Under the pieces are notes generated by a model. It had not been told where the DNA came from. It saw only the letters and a program-made list of their open reading frames with translations, and searched no databases. From assembly GCA_001603035.1 (NCBI GenBank), contig LVAS01000059.1, positions 240,474 through 304,473 on the forward strand: 64,000 nt of DNA, read 5' to 3'. Every line of letters starts with the position of its first letter. The first letter of the stretch is position 1. The translations under genes were made by a program, and so were the position numbers. This document shows, piece by piece, positions 20,880 to 30,799 of the stretch. This DNA is from Clostridiales bacterium Firm_13. Its GTDB lineage: Bacteria; Bacillota; Clostridia; Saccharofermentanales; Saccharofermentanaceae.

Positions 20880-20961
20880 ACGTTTCCCTCCTGTTCTTCC
20901 AGTCTCGCTGATCACCCAGGCAGCCCAAAAAGGCATTTTGAAGCCCGGCGCACGCGGTCAC
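20880..20961 (-). ncRNA. Candidate ribosomal L21 leader (rplU 5' UTR)
   Basis: About 85-nt leader from a consensus-like promoter, with CCGGGCTTCAAAATGCCTTTTTGGGCTGCC. Not verified with a covariance model. Confidence 0.4.
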
Positions 20962-20967
20962 CGAACA

Positions 20968-20996
20968 AGAATAGCATGCAAGAGGGAATGTGTCAA
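20968..20996 (-). promoter_or_regulatory. Putative sigma-A promoter of rplU-prp-rpmA (TTGACA-17 bp-TATTCT)
   Basis: -35 at 20991-20996, -10 at 20968-20973; abuts the lacI stop codon. Confidence 0.7.
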
Positions 20997-22010
20997 TTAC
21001 TTGGCATTCATATCCTGAACCGACGCTCCGTAATCAATCGAAGCTTTCAGTTCGACAATTCGGCCTTCTCCGTCATAGGCGCCGGACATGCGGTCGATGA
21101 GCATAGACGCGGCCGTATGTCCGATTCTGCGGATCGGTTGGACACCGATCGTAAGCTTGGGATGATAAATACGGGCGATCGTCTGGTTCTCGAATCCGAC
21201 AAAAGACACGTCGTCCGGAATTCGGATCCCCTTCTCGTTCATATACATCAAAGCGCCGATCGTAAGGTCATGACCGGTGGTAAATACGGCCGTCGGAGGT
21301 TCATTCAACTTCATGAAATGTCGAAGTCCGGCATAGCCGCTCTCTTCAGAAATATTGACGAGATACAGTAAATCCGAGGAAAAAGGAATCTCCGCCTTCT
21401 CCAACGCTCTTCGATAACCCGCAACACGATCATCCGTCGTAAGAACACCGGCGGCACCGCTGATCAGTCCGATTCTGCGATGTCCCAAATGGATCATGTG
21501 CTGTGTGATCTGCATCGTTATATCCGTATTGTTAATAAGAACACTGTCGTGCTTCTTGTTGCCGACTTGAACGTCAACAAAAACAATCGGAGTATTCTGC
21601 GCCTCCGCGCGATCAAGATCTTCGGGCTTTACGTTGATCGGCTGCATGATGATGCCGTCAACCTGCTTGTTCATTAAGAATTCGAGCTTGGCCTGGGCGC
21701 TCTTGGGATCTTTCTCCGAATAATCGCAGATAATGGTACTGTATCCGTGTTTGAAAAGTTCACTGTCAATCGTGGCGAGAATCGAAACGCCAAAGTAATC
21801 CGCAAGGCTGGGAATGAGTACTCCGACCGTCATACTCCTTCTTGTCTTCATGCCACGCGCCACGGTATTCACTTGATAATTCAGGTCACGGACCGCTTCC
21901 TCGATCGCAACCCGATTCTCTTCGAGGACATTGCCGCCGTTAATAAACTTGGAAACGGTCGCTATCGAAACGCCCGCTTTCTTTGCAACATCCTTAATTG
22001 TAGATGGCAT
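20997..22010 (-). CDS. LacI family transcriptional regulator
   Basis: MPSTIKDVAKKAGVSIATVSKFINGG HTH plus periplasmic-binding-like domain. Confidence 0.92.
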   Translation of the reverse strand: MPSTIKDVAKKAGVSIATVSKFINGGNVLEENRVAIEEAVRDLNYQVNTVARGMKTRRSMTVGVLIPSLADYFGVSILATIDSELFKHGYSTIICDYSEKDPKSAQAKLEFLMNKQVDGIIMQPINVKPEDLDRAEAQNTPIVFVDVQVGNKKHDSVLINNTDITMQITQHMIHLGHRRIGLISGAAGVLTTDDRVAGYRRALEKAEIPFSSDLLYLVNISEESGYAGLRHFMKLNEPPTAVFTTGHDLTIGALMYMNEKGIRIPDDVSFVGFENQTIARIYHPKLTIGVQPIRRIGHTAASMLIDRMSGAYDGEGRIVELKASIDYGASVQDMNAK

Positions 22011-22133
22011 GAATCCCATCGCCTCCTGACATTTCAGGCCTCGAAACCGAGGTCATTCGGCATATTTCGAACAAAGCATACCTAATATCATAGCCATTCT
22101 CCGCAGTTGATGCAAGCCTGACAAAAATCCGGA

Positions 22134-23660
22134 CTAAAGAATCGCAAAAAATGTGAAAAGCGCGGCAAAAACTGCCGCGGGAATGGCGGAAGTTCCGCTG
22201 ATGACGGCAAATAGTTTGCGAAAAGCAAGAAGGCATCCGAGAATCGCCAAAAGAGCCAGCACTTGCGCCGCATAAAATGTTTCGCCTTTGACAAGGAAGA
22301 GAATAAAAGAAAGAACATAAGGTGCGGGAAGAAACCAAAGTCGAGATTGATATAAACCGTCGACGGGCAAAACTCCCGGAAAATTCGCAATGCGCAAATA
22401 GAGCCACAAAAAGAGAAAGAGCAACACGCCGAGTCCGATCCCCATATAAGTTGACGTAAGTGAAAAGAATGAACCGACCGACAACTCTCCGCCGAGTCGA
22501 AGAAGAACGCCCACTAAAACGAAGCCCACGGCAAGGATTGAACTGATCGTAATACGCTTTTGCGGCAGGCGTCGCAGCGGGTGCCCCCGATATCGGGAAA
22601 AAAGAGTGAACGGAGAATATGCGGCATAGTAGAGAAGCGGCCAGACAGAAAGAAATGTCACAGTCGGAACCGTAAGTCCGAGCAAAGCTGTCGTACCGGA
22701 AATAAGTATGCCTGCAAGTCCTATGACAAATATAGGAATTGCGTATCGACGAGTTGCCTTCGCATCAAAAAGTCGAGGGCTCTGGATCTCCTCTCTTGAA
22801 GAGGGCGAACGGAGAGTCGGAGATGATGCCGCTTGACGAAGGCCGGTAAGTCGTCCGGCCGAAAGCGGAACGGTCGAATAGAAGAGAAAAACGCCGGCTA
22901 AAGCCAGCACGGCGGAAAGGAGTCTCACGCCGTGAGAAAAGAATGTAAAGGGTATATTCCCTGATGTCCCGCCCGTAATGCCCGTTGAAAGAAGATAATC
23001 GCGCATTGCCTGCGGAACCCCCGAGTAAAGCGGAAGTAAAGATCCGGAAAGTGAAGACGGAAGCGGCAGCTTCCATGTCTGCAGGCACCGGGAGCCGTCC
23101 GGCGAGAGGTAGGATTGCGGTGAAAAAAGACCGGAGCCTGCCATACCGCCGAAAAGCTTCGTATCCTCGCCGGAAAGTCGCTCATAAAGAGAACGGGAAA
23201 GATCGTTTCCGTTACTGAAAAGGATAATCGGGCAGCTGGGCTCCGCTCGTCCGAACAAAGAGAGGTCATCCGCCGAAGTAAGATCGGACGAAACAAGAAC
23301 CAGTCCGGCTGCGACGCCGCTTTCGGCGGCTGCTTTGAGGGCGGGCATCCCGGCACGTCCAAAAGCGACCAGAACGCACGAATGCGCAGGAGACGATGCA
23401 AGAGCATCTTTTATCGCGGAATCCGTCATATCCGGCGCATAGCGCAACGTCGTCACAGAAAGGCCCAAATCCTTCAAAGCCAATGCGTAATCTGTCCCGG
23501 GAAGAATCGAATCGGTGCCGACAAGAATCGCACGCGTAACCGACCCGCTTCCTTCACGTGCAGGCATCATAAAGGCATACAAAGTTGAAAAAAGAAGAAG
23601 AATCACTCCGATTATCGGAAGAGTCAAGGCGATATTACGCAGAAGCCTGATTCTGTACAT
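22134..23660 (-). CDS. Hypothetical multi-TM protein with an alpha/beta-hydrolase-like extracytoplasmic domain
   Basis: N-terminal TM segment, then GTDSILPG...VLVAFGRAGMPALKAA...LVLVSSDL, then many TM helices. Confidence 0.6.
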   Translation of the reverse strand: MYRIRLLRNIALTLPIIGVILLLFSTLYAFMMPAREGSGSVTRAILVGTDSILPGTDYALALKDLGLSVTTLRYAPDMTDSAIKDALASSPAHSCVLVAFGRAGMPALKAAAESGVAAGLVLVSSDLTSADDLSLFGRAEPSCPIILFSNGNDLSRSLYERLSGEDTKLFGGMAGSGLFSPQSYLSPDGSRCLQTWKLPLPSSLSGSLLPLYSGVPQAMRDYLLSTGITGGTSGNIPFTFFSHGVRLLSAVLALAGVFLFYSTVPLSAGRLTGLRQAASSPTLRSPSSREEIQSPRLFDAKATRRYAIPIFVIGLAGILISGTTALLGLTVPTVTFLSVWPLLYYAAYSPFTLFSRYRGHPLRRLPQKRITISSILAVGFVLVGVLLRLGGELSVGSFFSLTSTYMGIGLGVLLFLFLWLYLRIANFPGVLPVDGLYQSRLWFLPAPYVLSFILFLVKGETFYAAQVLALLAILGCLLAFRKLFAVISGTSAIPAAVFAALFTFFAIL

Positions 23661-23693
23661 GCAAGCAATCCCCTTATTCCTATGAAGAAAAGA

Positions 23694-23729
23694 CAAAAAA
23701 ACGGACTGTCTCGCAGCGGGACAGTCCGT
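23694..23729 (-). terminator. Rho-independent terminator downstream of spoVG
   Basis: ACGGACTGTC-CCGCTGCGA-GACAGTCCGTTTTTTT on the minus strand. Confidence 0.85.
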
Positions 23730-23757
23730 CCTTACCTGATTAAGAGTATAACAGAAC

Positions 23758-24084
23758 TCAAGAGACTTCAATCGGAACCCGTTCTTCCGGCTTTACAGCA
23801 TCGCGGTGAAATTCATCCGCGGTGTAATCCGCAAGTGCCGCTTGATACTTTTCAAGAACGGCACGCGACAACTCTTCTCGGAATTCGGAGTGAATCGGGT
23901 GCACGATGTCCTTGAATTCGCCTTCTTGGGTTCTTCTGCTGGGCATGGCGATGAAAAGTCCGTTGGTACCTTCGATTACTTTGACATCATGAACGACAAA
24001 TGCGTTATCAAAGGTGATCGATACGATTGCTTTCATCTTGCTTTCGAGTGAGATTCGACGAATAATGATGCTGGTAATTTCCAT
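23758..24084 (-). CDS. spoVG: Septation protein SpoVG
   Basis: FDNAFVVHDVKVIEGTNGLFIAMPSRRTQEGEFKDIVHPIHSEFR. Confidence 0.95.
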   Translation of the reverse strand: MEITSIIIRRISLESKMKAIVSITFDNAFVVHDVKVIEGTNGLFIAMPSRRTQEGEFKDIVHPIHSEFREELSRAVLEKYQAALADYTADEFHRDAVKPEERVPIEVS

Positions 24085-24351
24085 TTGAGTCAACCTCCAT
24101 TGGGCTCTGTGATTCCACGCGCTGTCATAATGGTATATACGGCTAGTTATACCCTGCGTTATGTGTATTGTACTCTCGATTTAATAACGTGCGTATACTA
24201 AGATTTCAATTTCTATAGATGCAACAAATAAAAAAAATTTGATTGTGAAACGTGCACAAATTTTCTTGTTTTAATCCGCAACACGCAATCCTCCGCTATA
24301 ATACTAAAGGAATAATTCTGCCGAGTACTCGGGAGAAGGAAGGTTCGATAC

Positions 24352-25842
24352 ATGACAGATAATAATACAAACACATCCCGTGACGAGTTGATTCTGGAGA
24401 GGTCCGCTGATCTTCGTTTTCTTACGAAAGGGTCATCGATCTTCTTTGTCGGAATCGGCGGCATCAGTATGAGCGGTCTTGCCGAGATATCACAACATTC
24501 CGGTTTTCGCGTAGCGGGTTCGGATATGCACCTTTCCCATCGGACCGCCTACCTTACCGAGCGCGGGATTCCCGTATATGAGGGGCACAGCGCGGACCAT
24601 CTGGTCGATTTTGCTCCTGATCTTGTCGTTCATACGGCGGCGATTCTGCCCGGTAATCCGGAGCTTAAATATGCGAAGGACCACCGTATCCCCTGTGTCG
24701 ATCGGGCTAGCTTTCTCGGATATCTCACGAAGAATTTCGAACGGGTCATTAATATTTCCGGGACGCACGGGAAAACGACGACAACGGCGATGACCTCCCT
24801 TATTCTGATCGAATCCGGTCAGAATCCCACGGTTCATCTCGGAGCTGAGCTTGATGCTTTCGGCGGAACCGTTCGTATGGGAATCCCACACGGACTTCTT
24901 GTCTCCGAGGCATGCGAGTATCAGAGATCTTTTCTTGCGTTCTATTCGACGACCGCGGCGATTACGAATATTGACTATGATCATGTCGATTGTTTTTCTG
25001 ATTTGGACGATGTGATCGACGTTTTTGCGAAGTTTTCAGAAAAGATATCTGAAGACGGCATCCTTGTCGTCCCCGCTTTTGATCCGGCGGTTGCGCAGGC
25101 TGTCCGCCTCATGCCGGGATATCGCGAGCCCTTGGGACTTTCCATGCCGCGCATCGTGACAACCGGGAAAAAGGGTGATGTTTTCTCCGTAACGGGCAAT
25201 GAACCGGATGTGTATGCCGACAATATTACCTATCGAGACGGGTTCCCGATCTTTGATGTCTATATCGAGAACTCTTTTTATACGCATATAGAGCTTGCGA
25301 TTCCCGGGGATCATAACATATGGAACTCGCTTACCGCGATCGCATGCGCCCACTATAACGGCGGCAATGCGGAAGCTGCGAAGACGGTTCTCAGCCGATT
25401 CCGCGGAGCCGAAGGGCGTTATTCTGTTAAGGGGAACTATCACGGGGCGACTGTCGTCGCGGATTATGCACACCACCCGGCTGCGGCGAGAGCTACGCTT
25501 GCCGCCGCATCTCATATTCCCCACAAGAAGACATGGGTCGTATTTCAACCGTTGACTTTCAATCGAACCGAAGTATTATTCGACGACTTTGTCTCAAGTC
25601 TTCTTCCGTGCGAACATGTAATTTTTGCGGAGATCTTCTCAGACCGCGAAATCAATACCGGCACCGTTTCCTCGAGTATGCTTGCCGATCGCATCAACAA
25701 GTTAGGCGGTCATGCTGAGTTCTACGCGGATAAGAAGGACATTCGAAAGCGACTGAATGAACTTGTCGGAGAAGGCGATCTTCTTCTCTTCCTCGGTCCC
25801 GAAGATATTCGGGAAATGGCGGATGAGATCGTGAAGGAATAA
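24352..25842 (+). CDS. murC: UDP-N-acetylmuramate--L-alanine ligase
   Basis: FVGIGGISMSGLAEI, ISGTHGKTTTTAM and VVADYAHHP motifs. Confidence 0.95.
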   Translation: MTDNNTNTSRDELILERSADLRFLTKGSSIFFVGIGGISMSGLAEISQHSGFRVAGSDMHLSHRTAYLTERGIPVYEGHSADHLVDFAPDLVVHTAAILPGNPELKYAKDHRIPCVDRASFLGYLTKNFERVINISGTHGKTTTTAMTSLILIESGQNPTVHLGAELDAFGGTVRMGIPHGLLVSEACEYQRSFLAFYSTTAAITNIDYDHVDCFSDLDDVIDVFAKFSEKISEDGILVVPAFDPAVAQAVRLMPGYREPLGLSMPRIVTTGKKGDVFSVTGNEPDVYADNITYRDGFPIFDVYIENSFYTHIELAIPGDHNIWNSLTAIACAHYNGGNAEAAKTVLSRFRGAEGRYSVKGNYHGATVVADYAHHPAAARATLAAASHIPHKKTWVVFQPLTFNRTEVLFDDFVSSLLPCEHVIFAEIFSDREINTGTVSSSMLADRINKLGGHAEFYADKKDIRKRLNELVGEGDLLLFLGPEDIREMADEIVKE

Positions 25843-25843
25843 G

Positions 25844-25869
25844 AAAGGACCCGTTAAAGGGTCCTTTTT
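25844..25869 (+). terminator. Terminator shared by convergent murC and the next gene
   Basis: AAAGGACCC-gttaaa-GGGTCCTTTTT. Confidence 0.75.
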
Positions 25870-26212
25870 AATACAGCGAATTCGCGTCGTGCTTCTCAAT
25901 TTCCATGGCAAGTAGGGTTCGAATATCCTCATGAAACTCGGCGTCGGTCTGATCTTTCTTCTTTTCGAGAGTATCGAGAATATGAAGATGAAAGGCGACG
26001 CCTCCGTATTCTTTCCAATCCTCCGCAAGCTTGGGGAATAGGCAGGAATCCGTCTGCTTCGCAAACGAGAACCGGCCTTTCATTCCGTCGATATCCGGCG
26101 AGGAGAGAATCAGTCGCCGATTCGTGCGATCACATTCTACCGCGAAGATACCGCCGATCTTCTTCTTTTCTAGAAAAGCAGCTGCCATCGCCTTCTTTTG
26201 TGCCTTATCCAT
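25868..26212 (-). CDS. Small GIY-YIG nuclease family-like protein
   Basis: KKIGGIFAVECDRTNRRLIL...LAEDWKEYGGVAFHLHILDTLEKK resembles short GIY-YIG-annotated proteins of Firmicutes; motif degenerate. Confidence 0.5.
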   Translation of the reverse strand: MDKAQKKAMAAAFLEKKKIGGIFAVECDRTNRRLILSSPDIDGMKGRFSFAKQTDSCLFPKLAEDWKEYGGVAFHLHILDTLEKKKDQTDAEFHEDIRTLLAMEIEKHDANSLY

Positions 26213-26213
26213 T

Positions 26214-26693
26214 TCAGTACCCCAATTCCTTCAATAATTTGGCAAGGACGGAGAGCCGTTCGCCGAGCAGTTCGTCGTCGTTGGACAACGCCTGCGCAAA
26301 AAGTCGGATGTCTTCATCAATCATCGGATTCTCCGTACAGATCGAGACTGTCATCGCGTCACCCTGAAGCCCGATTCGGTCGATCTGAGGAGACGACGGA
26401 TCGTAGAGTCCCGGGAATCGATAAGATTCAGACAAATAGAGCTTAACGCGGCAGAGTAAGATCGCAAGGTCGGCGACGCGATGGAGCGGCAGTTCTTCCG
26501 ATTGTCTCGACCATTTCTCTCCCGTATAACGCCACACCTTCGCCGACACATCGACCCTGCCTCGATCATTCCATTGGGCAAGCCCTAACGATAATCCTTT
26601 CGCATCGGACGAGTAGGCATATCTGCCGTCAACTTCATCATAATTTTCGCTCACAAAGACAGGCTTGTGTTTGAGCGTTGTCGGAATCTTCAT
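26214..26693 (-). CDS. DUF6530-like protein
   Basis: MKIPTTLKHKPVFVSENYDEVDGRYAYSSDAKGLSLGLAQWNDRG...ELPLHRVADLAILLCR. Confidence 0.65.
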   Translation of the reverse strand: MKIPTTLKHKPVFVSENYDEVDGRYAYSSDAKGLSLGLAQWNDRGRVDVSAKVWRYTGEKWSRQSEELPLHRVADLAILLCRVKLYLSESYRFPGLYDPSSPQIDRIGLQGDAMTVSICTENPMIDEDIRLFAQALSNDDELLGERLSVLAKLLKELGY

Positions 26694-26723
26694 TCGATCG
26701 CATCTCCATTCACGATTATCCGG

Positions 26724-26755
26724 TTTACTAATTTACTGGTTTACTAATTTACTAA
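26724..26755. repeat. Short tandem repeat, 4 x 8 bp TTTACT(AA/GG)
   Basis: TTTACTAA TTTACTGG TTTACTAA TTTACTAA immediately upstream of the DUF6530-like gene. Confidence 0.85.
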
Positions 26756-26793
26756 TTCCCAATGAGAATACCACAGTCCACTCTTGCATGCAA

Positions 26794-26827
26794 GAAAAAA
26801 GCCCGGGTGTGCGAACACCCGGGCTTT
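26794..26827 (-). terminator. Rho-independent terminator downstream of ftsH
   Basis: AAAGCCCGGGTGT-tcgc-ACACCCGGGCTTTTTT on the minus strand. Confidence 0.9.
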
Positions 26828-26848
26828 CTTAGTCAATGCGTCAACGGA

Positions 26849-28711
26849 TCAGATGCCATTCTCGACCGGTACCAATCCTTCGCTTAAGAAAATTTCTTCG
26901 AACTCAGGGCCTTCGATCTTCTCTTTCTCGAGAAGCCTTCCGGCGAGTGCGTGCAGAACGGTAATCTTATCCTTCAATATCGCCTTCACCTTTTCATACG
27001 ATTCATTAATGATCGTCTGAACTTCTTCGTCGATAATCGCGGCGACATGTTCGCTGTAGTTTTGAACATGGCCGTAATCACGCCCGATAAACACTTCTTC
27101 TTCTCCGCCGAAAACCATATTTCCGAGGCGCTCGCTCATACCGTACTTCGTAATCATGCTGCGGGCTACTCCGTTACAATTCTGCAGGTCGGAGGATGCG
27201 CCCGTACTGATCTCTCCGAGAATGATCTCTTCGGAAGCGCGGCCGCCGAGCGAGACCATAATATCATTGAGCAGTTGCTGACGAGTCGTGTAGTAAACAT
27301 CCTCGTGGGGCTTATGCGCCGTGTAGCCTCCGGCACCTCCGGCCGGGATGATCGAGACCCGCTCGACTTTGTCGGTATCGGAGACGGCGCGAAGGACGAT
27401 CGCATGCCCCGCCTCGTGGTAAGCCGTCAAGCGCTTCTCTTTATCACTGATAATCCGACTCTTCTTCTCCGGTCCGAGCATGACCTTAAAAACTGCTTCC
27501 GCAATGTCGTGATACGTGATTTTCTTGGCGTTATTGCGCGCCGCAGTCAATGCCGCTTCATTCAGAAGGTTTGCCAAATCCGCACCGGTGAATCCGGGCG
27601 TTATCTTGGCGATCTCGTGCAAATCAACTCCGTCCTCGAGCGGCTTTCCGCGAGCGTGAACTTTGAGAATCGCTTCGCGTCCCAGAATGTCCGGCCGCAT
27701 AACGACGACACGGCGGTCAAATCGGCCGGGACGAAGAAGTGCCGGATCGAGAATATCCATGCGGTTTGTCGCCGCAATCACAATAACCCCTTCATTGGGT
27801 CCGAATCCGTCCATCTCGACAAGGAGCTGATTCAACGTCTGCTCCCGTTCGTCGTGTCCGCCGCCCAAACCGGCACCGCGATGGCGTCCGACAGCGTCGA
27901 TTTCATCGATGAAAATGATACACGGCGCATTCTTCTTGGCGTTCTCGAAGAGGTCGCGGACGCGGCTTGCGCCGACGCCGACAAACATCTCGACAAAGTC
28001 GGAACCCGAGATGGAGAAGAACGGTACACCCGCTTCTCCCGCCACAGCCTTCGCCAGAAGCGTTTTACCGGTTCCGGGAGAGCCGAACAGCAGAATGCCC
28101 CTCGGGATCTTCGCGCCGAGCTCGGAGTACTTCTTGGGACTCTTAAGGAAATCGACGACTTCCTTCAGTTCTTCTTTCTCTTCGTCCGCTCCGGCGACAT
28201 CCGCAAACGTAATCTTATTCTTGGCCGGGTCATTGAGCTTGGCTTTACTTCGCCCGAAATTAATCGCGTTCTTCCCGTCTCCTTGCGCTCTCGCAAACGA
28301 GAACCAAAGGAAGAAACCCATCGCGGCAATCAGAATAACGATCATGCCGATATTCAGAATCGAGGAATAGTCCGGCGGTTCCTTATAGTCATAACTGTCG
28401 ATATTCCCGGCGGCTTTCGCGTCCGCCAGCGCCTGGACAACCCGATCTGTGGAAAGGGGCGGGATGCTCTTCGATACGCTTACCGTCTTCCCGTCGGCAT
28501 CCTTATACGTGAACTTCAAAGTGTATCCCTCAAGAGAGACATCCTTAATGTCCATGTCACCCTTGTCGAGATAGGACAGGACATCCGAGAGCGTATCCTT
28601 CTTCTCGGTGTTCCCCTGCGTCATCAGAAAATAAGTCGCGACAACGATCGCGAGCAGAAGCAAAATATAGAACGGTGCTCCGCCGAATCGCCTTTGTTCC
28701 GTCTGGTTCAT
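26849..28711 (-). CDS. ftsH: ATP-dependent zinc metalloprotease FtsH
   Basis: [26 protein letters not shown]-like region and HEAGH zinc motif. Confidence 0.96.
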   Translation of the reverse strand: MNQTEQRRFGGAPFYILLLLAIVVATYFLMTQGNTEKKDTLSDVLSYLDKGDMDIKDVSLEGYTLKFTYKDADGKTVSVSKSIPPLSTDRVVQALADAKAAGNIDSYDYKEPPDYSSILNIGMIVILIAAMGFFLWFSFARAQGDGKNAINFGRSKAKLNDPAKNKITFADVAGADEEKEELKEVVDFLKSPKKYSELGAKIPRGILLFGSPGTGKTLLAKAVAGEAGVPFFSISGSDFVEMFVGVGASRVRDLFENAKKNAPCIIFIDEIDAVGRHRGAGLGGGHDEREQTLNQLLVEMDGFGPNEGVIVIAATNRMDILDPALLRPGRFDRRVVVMRPDILGREAILKVHARGKPLEDGVDLHEIAKITPGFTGADLANLLNEAALTAARNNAKKITYHDIAEAVFKVMLGPEKKSRIISDKEKRLTAYHEAGHAIVLRAVSDTDKVERVSIIPAGGAGGYTAHKPHEDVYYTTRQQLLNDIMVSLGGRASEEIILGEISTGASSDLQNCNGVARSMITKYGMSERLGNMVFGGEEEVFIGRDYGHVQNYSEHVAAIIDEEVQTIINESYEKVKAILKDKITVLHALAGRLLEKEKIEGPEFEEIFLSEGLVPVENGI

Positions 28712-29247
28712 TCATTACCTCCGTCCACTGACAAAATACAAACATCGGGAAGACTGCGATATGACCCATCGTAGTCAAGCCCATAACCGATAATAAACTC
28801 ATCCGGAATCAGCATTCCGGTATATTCCGCGGTAATATCTGTTTTGCGACGCTCGGGCTTATCGAATGCGGCACAAACGCGCAGACTCGCGGGATTACGC
28901 GTAAGAAGCATCTCTTTCAGGTTCTGAAGAGTCAGCCCCGAATCGACGATATCTTCGACGATCAAGACATGCTTACCTTCGATGTCATTGTCGAGATCCT
29001 TGATAATCTTGACCACGCCGGAACTCTTCGTTCCTCCGTAGTAACTTGATACTGACATGAAATCGATGATAATTGGCAGGTCAATTTTGCGGACAAGGTC
29101 GGCCAAAAAAATAAAAGACCCCTTCAGGACACCGATAACAACAAGTTCCTTGCCGGCATAGTCCTGCGAAATCCGAGCCGCCAGATCGTCGACAACCTTC
29201 GCGATCTCTTCGCGGGATATAAGTACACCTTTGATATTATGAGCCAT
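28708..29247 (-). CDS. hpt: Hypoxanthine phosphoribosyltransferase
   Basis: VVIGVLKGSFIFLADL and VLIVEDIVDSGLTL PRPP motif; next to tilS and ftsH. Confidence 0.93.
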   Translation of the reverse strand: MAHNIKGVLISREEIAKVVDDLAARISQDYAGKELVVIGVLKGSFIFLADLVRKIDLPIIIDFMSVSSYYGGTKSSGVVKIIKDLDNDIEGKHVLIVEDIVDSGLTLQNLKEMLLTRNPASLRVCAAFDKPERRKTDITAEYTGMLIPDEFIIGYGLDYDGSYRSLPDVCILSVDGGNE

Positions 29248-29266
29248 ATTCCAGCTCCTCTCCGTC

Positions 29267-30799
29267 TCAATTCTCATCCAGAGTAATTCCGACCATCTTC
29301 ACTCGCGACTCCGGGCTCTCGTCTTTCATGCCGCAAGCGGCACGGAAACGACTCTCGGATAAGGCATCGGTGAATCCGATCGCATGGGACAGTCCCGGAA
29401 TCCAAAGTACTTCGCGCCCCTTCGCAGCCACAATAATTCGCGGGCGAAGCGAGGACGGAATCTTCTGATCCGAAAAATATCTCCGGAGAGGTTTCCCGCC
29501 GTTTCCACCCGCACGGTGAAACACATCGCCGGGCTCTGGGTTACGCAGGATCACTCCGGAGAGCTCTTTCTCTTCGCAGTACCATGTCCGATTATTATAA
29601 ACTAACTGTTGCGGATTCTCAACGAGGTACACTTGCGCGAAAATAGAAGTTTTCGGAACGGATACAAATTGTTCGGGGAAAAGTTCTAAATGCAAGGGTT
29701 CATCGGAATTTGCCGGAGTGAGAAAGACGCCGCCCTCGCTAAGAGGGAAGAATCGCGCCTGATCGAGAGAATGCGACGCCTCGTCTGTAAAAAAGAGAGA
29801 GCCTCCGTCGATATGGGCAATCCTTTTGCCGGGCAGAGAAATTGTTTTTCCGTTTGATTCCCCTAAAGAGAGTGCAAGAATCGAATCGATATGAACCGCG
29901 GCCAGATCCTTCTTGCAGCCGAAGGTATCTTCATATAGCGCGCGCACAAGCCGCGCGGAGATCGCGGTTTTGTTGCTTCGTAACGTTCGACACGAGATCG
30001 CTCTCCAGGCGGGCGCCAGAAAAACAGCTTCCTCGCGAAGCAATTCTTGTACCGTCTCGTCAAAATATTCTTTATCACGTAGCAGAATTGCACGCAGTGA
30101 CAGAAGCGCCTCCGTAGGGTTTCTGCCGGATGCCCGCGCAACGGACGGAATCAGATCATTACGGATATAGTTACGGAAGTATTCATTTTCAAAATTGGAG
30201 GCGTCAATTCGATACGGGATCTGATTTTCACGTAACGTCTCCTCGATCTCGCCTCGCGAGAAGGAAAGTAACGGTCGGATAATCCGACCGGCTTGGGGGC
30301 GAATCCCGATAAGTCCGTCCGGACCCGCTCCGCGAAACAAGTTCATGAGAATCGTCTCCGCCGCGTCATCTCGGTGATGCGCGACGGCGATTTGAACCGG
30401 ATTCTCGGCACTCGAATACTCGTTCGCAACGGCATAAAAGAACTCGTAACGAAGCCTTCGACCCGTCTCTTCGAGTCCGGTTGAATCGGCCTTTGCTTTG
30501 GCGCGAACATCATACCGGACCGATCGGAAAATAACCGCCTTCTGCTTACAGAACTCCTTTACAAAAGCCTCATCCGCATCCGAATCGGATCCGCGCAGTA
30601 AATGATTCACGTGGCAGACAATAATCTTAGGAAAAGGAAGCACGCCCGTCGGGCACGCGGCACGACAATCGCGAAGCGAACAGAGCGATGACAAAAGACA
30701 CATCGAATCCGCGCCGCCGGACACTCCGACAAGGAGATACTCCGAGTCATAAACAATAAGCTTCTCGCAGGTCTCCGCGAACCGCTCTTGAAAAGTCAT
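29267..30799 (-). CDS. tilS: tRNA(Ile)-lysidine synthetase
   Basis: VGVSGGADSMCLL PP-loop and VAHHRDDAAETILMNLFRGAG. Confidence 0.92.
   Translation of the reverse strand: MTFQERFAETCEKLIVYDSEYLLVGVSGGADSMCLLSSLCSLRDCRAACPTGVLPFPKIIVCHVNHLLRGSDSDADEAFVKEFCKQKAVIFRSVRYDVRAKAKADSTGLEETGRRLRYEFFYAVANEYSSAENPVQIAVAHHRDDAAETILMNLFRGAGPDGLIGIRPQAGRIIRPLLSFSRGEIEETLRENQIPYRIDASNFENEYFRNYIRNDLIPSVARASGRNPTEALLSLRAILLRDKEYFDETVQELLREEAVFLAPAWRAISCRTLRSNKTAISARLVRALYEDTFGCKKDLAAVHIDSILALSLGESNGKTISLPGKRIAHIDGGSLFFTDEASHSLDQARFFPLSEGGVFLTPANSDEPLHLELFPEQFVSVPKTSIFAQVYLVENPQQLVYNNRTWYCEEKELSGVILRNPEPGDVFHRAGGNGGKPLRRYFSDQKIPSSLRPRIIVAAKGREVLWIPGLSHAIGFTDALSESRFRAACGMKDESPESRVKMVGITLDEN

Noticed and set aside
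22034-22048. CCTCG-aaac-CGAGG hairpin upstream of lacI as an autoregulatory operator
   Set aside because: Short arms and a non-palindromic centre; insufficient evidence.
26951-28774. 607-aa plus-strand ORF covering ftsH
   Set aside because: Fully antisense to a strongly conserved gene; no recognisable domain, RBS or promoter. Such mirror ORFs arise from codon bias in GC-rich genes.
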